A program made the position numbers and the translations under genes. This document shows, in pieces, positions 1 to 6,867 of a DNA stretch of 12,130 bases. Origin of the DNA: Bryobacteraceae bacterium (GTDB lineage: Bacteria > Acidobacteriota > Terriglobia > Bryobacterales > Bryobacteraceae); contig JACMLA010000644.1 in assembly GCA_014379815.1 (NCBI GenBank), positions 1 to 12,130 of the forward strand, written 5' to 3'. Numbering within the stretch: the stretch's first letter is position 1; the number at the start of each line of letters is the position of its first letter. The notes beneath the pieces are model-generated. The model did no database searches. It was not told the DNA's origin and was given only the letters and a program-made list of their open reading frames with translations.

Positions 1-1179
1 CTCGTAAAATGCGGAGCCATCTTTGGGCGACTTGCCTACCAGATCCTGCCAGGCACCCCACGCTTTCTCGCCACCCGGTGTTTGCGCCACGCCATTCCGT
101 ATTTCAAACATTCCGCCGTAGAAGTCGAGCACATGCGCGAACGCTTTCAGTTTCGCTGCGGGCATGATCTTTTTCAGGCTATCCGCCGTTTCGGGGTCTA
201 CTTTGGAGAGACCCAGATAAAGCCGGCAGATCTGGGGGTCTGACAAGAAGGCATCGATGAACTCACCGCTTTGCTTGTCCAGCGCGGAAATCCAGTACTC
301 AGTTCCGTAAAGTACAGGAACCTGAGTGGGCCGGTAATCGTACACAAAAGGCCGATTGGTTCGCAGCGACTGTTCCAGTTCCGCCAAGGGAAAACCAGAA
401 TCGATCGTCAGGAAGGCGCGTGTCGCGTTGACGGTTTCCAGCACAACGTCGCTGCCGCAACCTCCGCGCATCCTGTATCCGAGCACTCGAAGCAAATCGG
501 CAGTTTGAGTGGACTCACAGGTCTCGATTTTCAGCGTGTTGTTAGTGGATACCGCAAGTTTCTCGAGTTCTCTGGCCTGGGAAAGATAGCGCACGACCAG
601 CTTCAGAAACTCAGTTTGTTCGAGCGACTCCGCGCTGGCCGACGCCTGGTAACCGTTGGTTACGATGTTCCGGGCAAGAGCAGGCAGCAACTCGGACGCG
701 TTCAGGTCCGGGGACAGAGCGGCCATGCGCGCAAAGGAACGCAGCGGACCAGGTATCGGAGCTGTGACCGCTGCAGCTTTCGCATCGGGGTTTAGCGCCT
801 GCAACATCGACGGGGTAATGTCGCCACCACCTGTGGACTGAAACGTTTTGTAGTGCCGAATAGCAGCATCCCGATCCCCAGCAATTAAGTCCAGTTCTAT
901 CAGTCGCCTTGCTACTCCATTTGCTTGCTGTCCGGCGACTTTTGGAAGGACTTTCTCATAGGTCTGTCTGGCTTCGGTTTCCCTGTGCCGGTCTAGAAAC
1001 TCAGCGTAGGCGATCAGGGACGGCAGGTCATCATCGGCAGATCTCTGCAGGACCTGTCTCGCGCCTAGTGAGTCGCCCTCTCTCTCAAATAACCGCGCTT
1101 TTGCGATGTCTGTTTCACTCGCCTGGGTAAGTGGCGCACAGATCGCGCCCGCAAGAATCACTGATAGGAGGACTCGCAT
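1..1179 (-). CDS. Secreted TPR-like protein of unknown function, C-terminus outside window
   Basis: On the minus strand an ATG at 1179-1177 opens a frame of 393 codons that reaches the left edge without a stop, so the C-terminus is missing. The start is supported by GAGG five bases upstream. Residues 1-20 look like a Sec signal peptide: Arg2, a hydrophobic stretch (about 3-17), then a likely cleavage after TQA (18-20). Residues about 22-115 contain helical pairs in TPR style (FEREGDSLGARQVL; ETEARQTYEKVL; LIAGDRDAAIRHY). The rest, about 115-393, is a mixed region with two nearby cysteines (in ETCES and GGCGS) that I cannot assign to a named family. The lack of stops, the signal peptide and protein-like composition make it a real gene. 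I infer export to the periplasm or outer surface. It diverges from cca across a 200 bp intergenic region. No function is proposed. Confidence 0.8.
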   Translation of the reverse strand, partial: MRVLLSVILAGAICAPLTQASETDIAKARLFEREGDSLGARQVLQRSADDDLPSLIAYAEFLDRHRETEARQTYEKVLPKVAGQQANGVARRLIELDLIAGDRDAAIRHYKTFQSTGGGDITPSMLQALNPDAKAAAVTAPIPGPLRSFARMAALSPDLNASELLPALARNIVTNGYQASASAESLEQTEFLKLVVRYLSQARELEKLAVSTNNTLKIETCESTQTADLLRVLGYRMRGGCGSDVVLETVNATRAFLTIDSGFPLAELEQSLRTNRPFVYDYRPTQVPVLYGTEYWISALDKQSGEFIDAFLSDPQICRLYLGLSKVDPETADSLKKIMPAAKLKAFAHVLDFYGGMFEIRNGVAQTPGGEKAWGAWQDLVGKSPKDGSAFYE

Positions 1180-1379
1180 ATAAACCTCGGTGCTGCTGGC
1201 CTTACACTTTACCATCTTTCCCACATCAGGAAACTTCCAAAATCCCGCTGTTTATTCCCCAGCAGTGGCTTGGGAAGCAGTGGAGTCGGACGCGACGGTC
1301 CCGGTCATCTGATGCCGCGTCACTTACCCATATCTCACTTTCTTGCCGCCAGACTCTTTCGAAATGCCATAATTCAGAC
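1180..1379. promoter_or_regulatory. Divergent intergenic region between the secreted TPR gene and cca
   Basis: These 200 bp separate two divergent start codons and should hold both promoters. On the plus strand TGC followed by CATAAT (1365-1373) is an extended -10 candidate with a poor -35 (TTGCCG at 1343-1348, 19 bp spacing). On the minus strand, TAAAGT about 25 bp before the TPR-protein ATG, with TTTCCT 16 bp further upstream, is a weak candidate. A small inverted repeat, GGAAACTTCC at 1229-1238, lies near the minus-strand promoter candidate. I see no convincing gene here; the short frames that cross it lack start signals. Confidence 0.45.
1365..1373 (+). promoter_or_regulatory. Candidate extended -10 promoter of cca
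   Basis: TGC-CATAAT matches an extended -10 element (TGn plus a hexamer with 5 of 6 bases of TATAAT). The hexamer ends at 1373, so the expected transcription start falls at or next to the GTG start codon of cca at 1380. The transcript would then be leaderless, which agrees with the absence of a Shine-Dalgarno sequence before that codon. The prediction is from sequence alone. Confidence 0.35.
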
Positions 1380-2693
1380 GTGTCGGCACCTGAGGAACAA
1401 CTGGCGCGGCACGTTCTGACCACACTGCGTAACAACGGGTACGAGGCGTGGCTGGTGGGCGGGTGTGTCCGCGACCTGCTTCTCGGGATTTCACCAAAAG
1501 ATTACGATGTGTGCACAAGTGCGACACCCGATCAGGTCCTTGCGATTTGGCCTGACTCGCAGCGTGTCGGGGCACACTTCGGGGTGGTGCTGGTTCACTG
1601 CGAGTCCGTCCATGTCGAAGTTGCAACGTATCGCAGCGATGGGGCCTACGCAGATGGGCGCCGTCCTCTGGAAGTCCGGTTTGAAACCGACGCACGCCTG
1701 GATGTTCTTCGCCGTGACTTCACGATCAACGCCCTCTTGCTGGATCCGTTCACGGGGGAAGTTCGGGATTACGTTAACGGACAAGCAGACTTACGCGCAC
1801 AGCTGATCCGGGCAATTGGCGAACCGGAAGCGCGGTTTCGAGAAGATCACCTTCGCATGCTGCGAGCCGTCCGGTTTGCCTCGCGCCTGCACTTTGAGAT
1901 AGAAGAAGAAACCGAACGCTCGATCAGCCGTCTTCACCTGCTTGCGGCGGACGTTTCGCCGGAACGCGTCAGGGACGAAGTCGTCCGGATTCTCACCCAG
2001 GGTTCAGCCCGGAAAGGGTTCGAGCTACTGTCTCGGACCGGCCTTCTGCAGACCGTGTTACCGGAGGTGGAAGCCATGCACGGCGTAGAGCAGCCCGCCG
2101 AATACCATCCGGAGGGAGACGTGTGGACCCATACGATGATCATGCTCGACATGCTGCCCGCAGGCGCGTCGCCCGCACTCGCCATGGGTGTTCTGTTGCA
2201 CGATGTGGGAAAGCCCGGGACATTCCGGGTCGCCGACCGCATTCGCTTTGATGGCCACGTCGAACTAGGTGTAGAGATAGCACACCGCATTCTGACTAGA
2301 CTGCGCTTCTCCAGCGAAGACATCCGGCAAATTGAGGCACTTGTCGGGAATCACATGAAGTTCAAGGATGTTCCAAAAATGAAGGAGAGTACGTTGAAGC
2401 GCTTCCTTCGTCTGCATGATTTTGACGAGCATCTCGAGTTGCACCGGCTTGATTGCGCTTCCAGCCGTGGACTATTCGACAACTACGAGTTTGTCAAACA
2501 GAGGAGAGATGAATTCGGCGCCGAGGAGATCCGACCCCCCCGCCTTGTCAACGGTCGCGATCTGATGGCGGCTGGCTTCTCCCCCGGTCCGGAACTTGGC
2601 AAAGTTCTGGATGCGCTGGAGGACGCGCAACTCGAAGGCAGGATTGCGACCAGAGAAGAAGGTCTGGCGCTGGCGGGAGAACTTAAACCCTGA
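1380..2693 (+). CDS. cca: CCA tRNA nucleotidyltransferase with HD domain
   Basis: A 437-residue enzyme that adds or repairs the 3' CCA (or part of it) on tRNA in the cytoplasm. It is a class II tRNA nucleotidyltransferase/poly(A) polymerase. The head domain has the GG motif (27-28) with RD at 31-32, the metal-binding DxD (Asp41, Asp43), RRDFTIN (111-117) and the EDxxR motif (Glu155-Arg159) followed by LRAVRFA. A central HD domain shows His243, His251 and the HD pair at 274-275 (LLHDVGK), a possible 2',3'-cyclic phosphodiesterase or phosphatase. The C-terminal third is helical, as expected for tRNA contact. The start chosen is GTG at 1380, just before the conserved region. The frame stays open upstream to 1131, but that part is not protein-like for this family and enters the neighbouring gene. 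No Shine-Dalgarno precedes 1380. Whether the enzyme adds CC, A or all three bases cannot be read from motifs alone. The 3' end overlaps sixA by 11 bp, tail to tail. Confidence 0.93.
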   Translation: MSAPEEQLARHVLTTLRNNGYEAWLVGGCVRDLLLGISPKDYDVCTSATPDQVLAIWPDSQRVGAHFGVVLVHCESVHVEVATYRSDGAYADGRRPLEVRFETDARLDVLRRDFTINALLLDPFTGEVRDYVNGQADLRAQLIRAIGEPEARFREDHLRMLRAVRFASRLHFEIEEETERSISRLHLLAADVSPERVRDEVVRILTQGSARKGFELLSRTGLLQTVLPEVEAMHGVEQPAEYHPEGDVWTHTMIMLDMLPAGASPALAMGVLLHDVGKPGTFRVADRIRFDGHVELGVEIAHRILTRLRFSSEDIRQIEALVGNHMKFKDVPKMKESTLKRFLRLHDFDEHLELHRLDCASSRGLFDNYEFVKQRRDEFGAEEIRPPRLVNGRDLMAAGFSPGPELGKVLDALEDAQLEGRIATREEGLALAGELKP

Positions 2694-3165
2694 ATTTTGA
2701 GCCCAGCATCCACAGCAAGACCCCTCTCGGCTGGGATCCAACACGATCCAGGTGGACACAAAGCATCGAGCCTTTTTTGAACTCAACCGAGAGTTCCGGT
2801 GCAGCGAGAAGGTACCCGGCCAGACGAGAGCACAAAGGGTTGTGACTGCTGAGCATCAGGCTCGACTCGTTCTGATGCGTCCTGATCTCATCCCATACCG
2901 CCTGCGGCTCGGCTTCCGGGATCAGGGCATTGGAGCGAATCAGGTCACCGCTGTAACCGAGTTCCGTGGCCGCTAACTCTGCGGTTTCGACCGCTCGCAC
3001 GAGAGGACTGGTCAGGATCATTGCCGGTTTAATGCCTGCTCTTGCAGCGGTGCGGAGTGTTCCTGTAAGCTTCTGGCGTCCCTCCTGAGTGAGCTCGCGC
3101 TTCTCGTCCGGCCTGCCCGGTCCACCGTCTTCTGCAATTCCGTGTCTCAAAATGTACAATTCCAT
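2683..3165 (-). CDS. sixA: SixA-like phosphohistidine phosphatase
   Basis: A 160-residue cytoplasmic histidine phosphatase (phosphoglycerate mutase superfamily), the usual length for SixA. The N-terminal RHG motif (Arg7, His8, Gly9) carries the phospho-acceptor histidine. Arg57 in the TSPLVRAVETA segment and His108 in LSSHNP complete the active site. SixA of E. coli removes phosphate from histidines, first described for the HPt domain of ArcB and later for the nitrogen-PTS protein NPr; the target here is unknown. The start ATG at 3165-3163 is preceded by AGGA with a 6-base gap, and the preceding in-frame ATG at 3201 would add 12 unconserved residues. The gene diverges from aceE (34 bp between starts) and converges on cca (11 bp overlap). 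The hybrid kinase about 6.5 kb away could be a source of phosphohistidine, but no link is shown. Confidence 0.9.
   Translation of the reverse strand: MELYILRHGIAEDGGPGRPDEKRELTQEGRQKLTGTLRTAARAGIKPAMILTSPLVRAVETAELAATELGYSGDLIRSNALIPEAEPQAVWDEIRTHQNESSLMLSSHNPLCSRLAGYLLAAPELSVEFKKGSMLCVHLDRVGSQPRGVLLWMLGSKFRV
3132..3160 (+). promoter_or_regulatory. Candidate promoter of aceE inside the sixA 5' coding region
   Basis: TACAAT at 3155-3160 is a strong -10 candidate (5 of 6 bases). CTGCAA at 3132-3137 lies 17 bp upstream as a weak -35. Transcription would begin near 3167, about 33 bases before the aceE ATG. The -10 falls within the first codons of sixA on the opposite strand, because only 34 bp separate the two start codons. 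Confidence 0.4.
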
Positions 3166-3199
3166 AGCTCGTCCTGGTATCTTGGAAGAAGACCTGCTC

Positions 3200-5878
3200 A
3201 TGCTGAAACAGACACGCGTAGCATCCGAGGATCTCGACCCACTGGAAACCAGCGAGTGGCTTGAATCCCTCGACGAAGTGATTGATGAAGGTGGTCCCGA
3301 CCGGGCTTCCTATATCCTGCAGCGCCTGAACCAGCGCGCCGCGGAGTTTGGCGTTACCGCTCCGCTTCGCCTGAACACGCCTTACGTTAACACCATCCCT
3401 AAAGACGAGGAAGTGGCCTATCCAGGCAATCGGGAACTGGAGCGGAGGATCAAAAACTTCGTCCGGTGGAACGCGCTCGCGATGGTTGTGCGTGCGAACA
3501 AGTACGACGACAACATTGGCGGCCATATTTCGACCTATGCCTCTCTGGCGACGCTGGTCGAAGTCGGGCAGAACTGGTTCTTCCATGGCTCCCATGGGGA
3601 CCAGCCCGGCGATCTGGTGTACTACCAGGGCCATGCATCCCCGGGCATGTACTCCCGTGCTTACGTGGAAGGCCGGCTTTCCGAAGAGCACCTTCTGAAT
3701 TTTCGCCACGAACTTCGCGACCATCCAGGACTTTCGTCCTATCCTCACCCGTGGCTTATGCCGGAGTTCTGGCAGTTCCCCACGGTTTCGATGGGTCTTG
3801 GTCCGATTAATGCGATCTATCAGGCTCGCTTCATGCGATACCTCGAAAATCGCGGGATTATCGCGAAAACTCCCCGGAAAATCTGGGCTTTCCTGGGTGA
3901 TGGCGAAACCGATGAGCCCGAATCCCTCGGTGCGCTTACGCTTGCCTCCCGGGAGCATCTCGATAACCTTGTCTTCGTCGTGAACTGCAATCTGCAGCGT
4001 CTCGACGGTCCCGTGCGCGGCAACGGCAAGATCGTTAACGAACTCGAGGGCGCTTTCCGCGGAGCAGGATGGAACGTCATCAAGTGTCTATGGGGCTCCA
4101 ACTGGGATGCATTGTTTGCCCGGGATAGCACAGGCCTCCTGATTCGGCGCATGGAAGAGTGTGTCGATGGCGAGTACCAGAACTTCAAAGCCAAAGGCGG
4201 AAAATACGTTCGCGAGAACTTCTTTGGCAAGTATCCGGAGCTGCTGGAACTGGTCAAAGATTTCAGTGACGATGACCTGAGTGAGCTTCGCCGGGGAGGG
4301 CACGATCCGTTAAAGGTCTACAACGCCTACGTCAAAGCGGCGAACTCCATTGGCGCTCCTACGGTGATTCTTGCCAAGACGGTTAAGGGCTATGGACTTG
4401 GTGAGGGTGGTGAAGGCCGTAACGCGACTCACCAGCAGAAGAAGCTGACCAACCCGCAGGTCCAGTATTTCTACACCCGTTTCGGGATGAGCTTTCCTGA
4501 AGAGAAAGTAGAAAAGCTGGAGTTTGCGCGTCCTGCCGAAGACTCTGACGAGATGAAGTATCTGCGTGAGCGGCAGCAGGCTATGGGTGGTTCGCTTCCT
4601 GCGCGTGTTGTCAAGCCACTGAACTTCCAGGCACCTGACCTCGGGATCTTCAGCGAGAGCATTCACGGTTCCGGAGCTCGCGCCGCTTCTACCACGTCCG
4701 CTTTTGTGGGAGTTTTGAAAGCTCTTCTGAAAGACGAGCGTATCCACAAGTACATCGTCCCGATCATTCCTGATGAAGCACGTACGTTTGGCATGGACTC
4801 GCTGTTCAGCCAGATTGGAATTTACGCCAGTCAGGGTCAGTTGTACACGCCGGTCGATAAAGACATGGTGATGTACTACAAGGAAGCTCAGGACGGCCAA
4901 ATACTCGAGGAAGGAATCACAGAAGCCGGCTCGATGGCGAGCTTTACGGCAGCTGGGACAAGCTACGCCAACTACGGCGTGCCGATGATTCCGTTCTTCA
5001 TCTATTACTCGATGTTCGGCTTTCAGCGAATTGGCGATCTGGTCTGGGCATTTGCCGATTCGCGCGGAAAAGGGTTCATGATCGGCGGCACTGCCGGGCG
5101 TACGACGCTGCTGGGCGAGGGCTTGCAGCATCAGGACGGACAGTCTCCTCTTCTGTTCAGCGTGGTACCGACGTGCAAGATTTACGATCCGGCATTTGCC
5201 TATGAAATCGCCGTCATTGTTCAGGATGGGATACGGCGGATGTATCAGGACATGGAAGACTGCTTCTATTACCTGACTGTCAGCAACGAAAACTACGCTC
5301 ATCCGGAGATACCTGCCACTGAGGGAGTCAAAGAAGGAATTCTTCGCGGGATTTACAAGTTCAAGCCTTCTGTGATCGGCCCAGCGGTCGTCAACCTGTT
5401 TGGCAGCGGGTCGATTCTGAATGAGGCTCTCCGCGCCCAGCAACTGCTGGCGGAGAAGTTCAACATAGCCGCCGATGTCTGGAGCGTCACCAGCTACGTG
5501 GAGCTTCGCCGTGAAGCTCTTGAGACGGAGCGCTGGAACCGGCTTCATCCCGATCAGCCTCTTCGCGTACCGCACATTCAGCAAGTGATGGAGAGCAGTC
5601 CGGGTCCGATAGTTGCCGCTTCCGATTACATGAAGGCTTTGCCAGATCTGCTGTCTCCATGGCTGAAAGAGCGGCTGGTTTCTCTTGGAACTGACGGCTT
5701 CGGGCGCAGTGACAACCGCCAGCACCTTCGCCGGTTCTTTGAAAATGATGGGGAATCCATCGCCGCCGCCGCTCTTTCCAAACTCGCCCGGGATGGGCAG
5801 TTCGATCCAGCCCGCGCTCGTGAGGCCATGACGGAACTCGGCCTCGATTCGGAGCAACGATACGCGGCCATCTGCTGA
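3200..5878 (+). CDS. aceE: Pyruvate dehydrogenase E1 component, homodimeric type
   Basis: An 892-residue thiamine-diphosphate enzyme, close to E. coli AceE (887). It decarboxylates pyruvate and reductively acetylates the lipoyl groups of E2 in the pyruvate dehydrogenase complex. The N-terminal part has the ThDP/Mg motif from GDGETDEP (Asp234) to NCN (Asn262, Asn264). His411 in the THQQKK segment, Glu526 in DEARTFG and Glu575 in EEGITEAG sit where E. coli has His407, Glu522 and Glu571. The order is N-terminal transketolase domain, central pyrimidine-binding domain and C-terminal domain. The start ATG at 3200 has GGAAGAAG eight bases upstream, and the encoded N-terminus fits the E. coli one (DLDPLETSEWLESL); an ATG at 3152 is less likely. 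Neither aceF nor lpd is next to it, so the E2 and E3 genes lie elsewhere. The stop overlaps the proposed truB start. Confidence 0.97.
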   Translation: MLKQTRVASEDLDPLETSEWLESLDEVIDEGGPDRASYILQRLNQRAAEFGVTAPLRLNTPYVNTIPKDEEVAYPGNRELERRIKNFVRWNALAMVVRANKYDDNIGGHISTYASLATLVEVGQNWFFHGSHGDQPGDLVYYQGHASPGMYSRAYVEGRLSEEHLLNFRHELRDHPGLSSYPHPWLMPEFWQFPTVSMGLGPINAIYQARFMRYLENRGIIAKTPRKIWAFLGDGETDEPESLGALTLASREHLDNLVFVVNCNLQRLDGPVRGNGKIVNELEGAFRGAGWNVIKCLWGSNWDALFARDSTGLLIRRMEECVDGEYQNFKAKGGKYVRENFFGKYPELLELVKDFSDDDLSELRRGGHDPLKVYNAYVKAANSIGAPTVILAKTVKGYGLGEGGEGRNATHQQKKLTNPQVQYFYTRFGMSFPEEKVEKLEFARPAEDSDEMKYLRERQQAMGGSLPARVVKPLNFQAPDLGIFSESIHGSGARAASTTSAFVGVLKALLKDERIHKYIVPIIPDEARTFGMDSLFSQIGIYASQGQLYTPVDKDMVMYYKEAQDGQILEEGITEAGSMASFTAAGTSYANYGVPMIPFFIYYSMFGFQRIGDLVWAFADSRGKGFMIGGTAGRTTLLGEGLQHQDGQSPLLFSVVPTCKIYDPAFAYEIAVIVQDGIRRMYQDMEDCFYYLTVSNENYAHPEIPATEGVKEGILRGIYKFKPSVIGPAVVNLFGSGSILNEALRAQQLLAEKFNIAADVWSVTSYVELRREALETERWNRLHPDQPLRVPHIQQVMESSPGPIVAASDYMKALPDLLSPWLKERLVSLGTDGFGRSDNRQHLRRFFENDGESIAAAALSKLARDGQFDPARAREAMTELGLDSEQRYAAIC
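5851..5864 (+). promoter_or_regulatory. Shine-Dalgarno and ACG start proposed for truB
   Basis: GGAG at 5851-5854 is followed by seven bases and then ACG at 5862-5864, in the truB frame. This is normal spacing for a ribosome binding site, but the codon differs by one base from ATG. No ATG, GTG or TTG exists in the truB frame from the in-frame stop at 5829 until 6318. The site lies inside the last codons of aceE, so translational coupling is possible. The alternatives in frame are ATT at 5847 (poorly placed purines upstream) and CTT at 5895 (no Shine-Dalgarno). Confidence 0.4.
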
Positions 5879-6776
5879 GCGCCCCGGCGACAAGCTTGTC
5901 GGAGCGGTTGTTGTCGACAAGCCTGCGGGCTGGACCTCGCACGACGTAGTCAACAAGGTTCGCCGGTTTGCCGGGACGCGCAAAGTTGGACACCTGGGCA
6001 CACTGGACCCTAACGCGACAGGAGTTCTCCCGCTCCTGCTCGGTCGTGCCACGCGACTAGCGCAGTACTTCGGCAAAGCGGAAAAGAAGTACGAAGGCGT
6101 CGTCTATTTTGGGTATGCCACCGATACCTGGGATTCACAAGGCAAGGCAACTACCGAGGCGGTTGAGTGCACACCGTCCGCTTCCCGGGTTGAGGAAGCA
6201 CTGCAGAGCTTCCGTGGAAGCCTGAAGCAAGTACCTCCACCGGTATCCGCTAAAAAGGTCGGGGGCGTACCAGCCTATAAACTAGCCCGGGCCAACAAGC
6301 CTGTCGCTCTACCACCAGTGGACGTCGAAATTTTCTCGCTGGAGTTGACGGAGGTAGAAGGTAGCACTGCCACGCTGCGCATTCACTGCTCGGCGGGGAC
6401 CTACATCCGGAGCATTGCGCATGAGCTTGGCGCAGTATTTGGGTGTGGCTCTCACCTGCAATCGTTGCGCCGTACGGCCTCTGGGGAGTTCACTCTGAAG
6501 GACGCGCGGACACTCGAGGATCTGGAGAAGTTGTTTGAGCAAGGCAGGTTTTCCGAGGCACTTGTAGATGGTGCTAACTTGCTGGAGCACTTCCCAGCCG
6601 AGATTGTGGACGAACCGACAATGGGTTTCATCCGGCAGGGGCGTGACTTCAGGACTTCGCCCTTTCGTTCTTTAGGCGACGCTGATTACATACGTGCCAT
6701 CGGCCCTGGTGGAGAACTTGTCGCTATCGGCCAGATCCGCCTCCCAAACGTGTACAGGCCGGTATTAGTGTTGTGA
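5862..6776 (+). CDS. truB: tRNA pseudouridine(55) synthase TruB
   Basis: Converts uridine 55 in the T-loop of tRNAs to pseudouridine in the cytoplasm. The frame encodes VVVDKPAGWTSHD, then KVGHLGTLDPNATG with the catalytic aspartate at residue 49 (ACG counted as 1; Asp48 in E. coli), then PPPVSAKKVGG with AYKLAR, then CSAGTYIRSIAHELG, and GSHLQSLRRTASG. A C-terminal PUA-like segment follows (TMGFIRQGRDF; GELVAIGQIRL). With the ACG start the protein has 304 residues and the same N-terminal spacing as the E. coli enzyme. No standard start codon lies upstream of the catalytic region; the first one, GTG at 6318, would delete the active site. The 5' end is therefore uncertain: ACG 5862 is my best choice, ATT 5847 and CTT 5895 are possible, and an error in the sequence or a +1 shift out of aceE cannot be excluded. 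It overlaps aceE by 17 bases and is probably co-transcribed with it. Confidence 0.9.
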   Translation, partial: TRPSAERPGDKLVGAVVVDKPAGWTSHDVVNKVRRFAGTRKVGHLGTLDPNATGVLPLLLGRATRLAQYFGKAEKKYEGVVYFGYATDTWDSQGKATTEAVECTPSASRVEEALQSFRGSLKQVPPPVSAKKVGGVPAYKLARANKPVALPPVDVEIFSLELTEVEGSTATLRIHCSAGTYIRSIAHELGAVFGCGSHLQSLRRTASGEFTLKDARTLEDLEKLFEQGRFSEALVDGANLLEHFPAEIVDEPTMGFIRQGRDFRTSPFRSLGDADYIRAIGPGGELVAIGQIRLPNVYRPVLVL

Positions 6777-6814
6777 TGAAGCAAACTTAATTGCGAGTTC
6801 AGAAGAACTTCATC
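6775..6814 (+). repeat. Inverted repeat just after truB
   Basis: GATGAAG at 6775-6781 pairs perfectly with CTTCATC at 6808-6814 around a 26-base loop. The loop holds a second short repeat, AGTTC/GAACT (6796-6800 and 6805-6809), that would compete with the outer stem. No T-run follows, so it is not a typical intrinsic terminator. It could be a weak termination or RNA-stability structure, or chance. Confidence 0.25.
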
Positions 6815-6836
6815 GGTATCGAACTAAGCTGAAAGA

Positions 6837-6852
6837 GTGGTGTTCGCGCCAC
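6837..6852 (+). other. Short hairpin with UUCG loop upstream of the small secreted gene
   Basis: GTGGTG, TTCG, CGCCAC can fold as a six-pair stem, one pair being a G-U wobble, closed by a UUCG loop. It ends 15 bases before the ATG at 6868, where the expected Shine-Dalgarno is poor. It may affect translation start or be chance. The rest of the 91 bp gap between truB and this gene shows no clear promoter. Confidence 0.25.
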
Positions 6853-6867
6853 AGTGAAATTATCTGA

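Noticed and set aside
271..795. Plus-strand frame of 174 codons
   Set aside because: It lies opposite the secreted TPR gene, whose minus-strand frame is longer, has a signal peptide and a Shine-Dalgarno; this one has no family motif.
1131..1379. N-terminal extension of cca from the GTG at 1131
   Set aside because: The added 83 residues look like random translation (many Arg, Ser, Gln, Trp), run into the divergent neighbour, and are not part of the nucleotidyltransferase fold.
2535..2541. Run of seven C in cca as a possible frameshift or sequencing error
   Set aside because: The cca frame continues with sensible protein on both sides, so no frame change is needed.
2731..2751. Imperfect palindrome CTGGGATC / GATCCAG after cca as a terminator
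   Set aside because: It has a bulged base, lacks a T-run, and is inside the sixA coding sequence.
3152..3199. Earlier aceE start at the ATG 3152
   Set aside because: It adds 16 residues absent from E. coli AceE and lacks a good Shine-Dalgarno, while ATG 3200 has GGAAGAAG at good spacing.
3029..3958. Minus-strand frame of 309 codons
   Set aside because: Opposite strand of the conserved aceE N-terminal region and across sixA; no motif.
4310..6076. Minus-strand frame of 588 codons
   Set aside because: Antisense of aceE and the truB start; both sense genes are identified by catalytic motifs. Long antisense frames are common in GC-rich genes.
6318..6776. truB as a truncated gene starting at GTG 6318
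   Set aside because: The same frame carries intact N-terminal and catalytic TruB motifs upstream without a stop, so the gene is complete and only its start codon is unusual.
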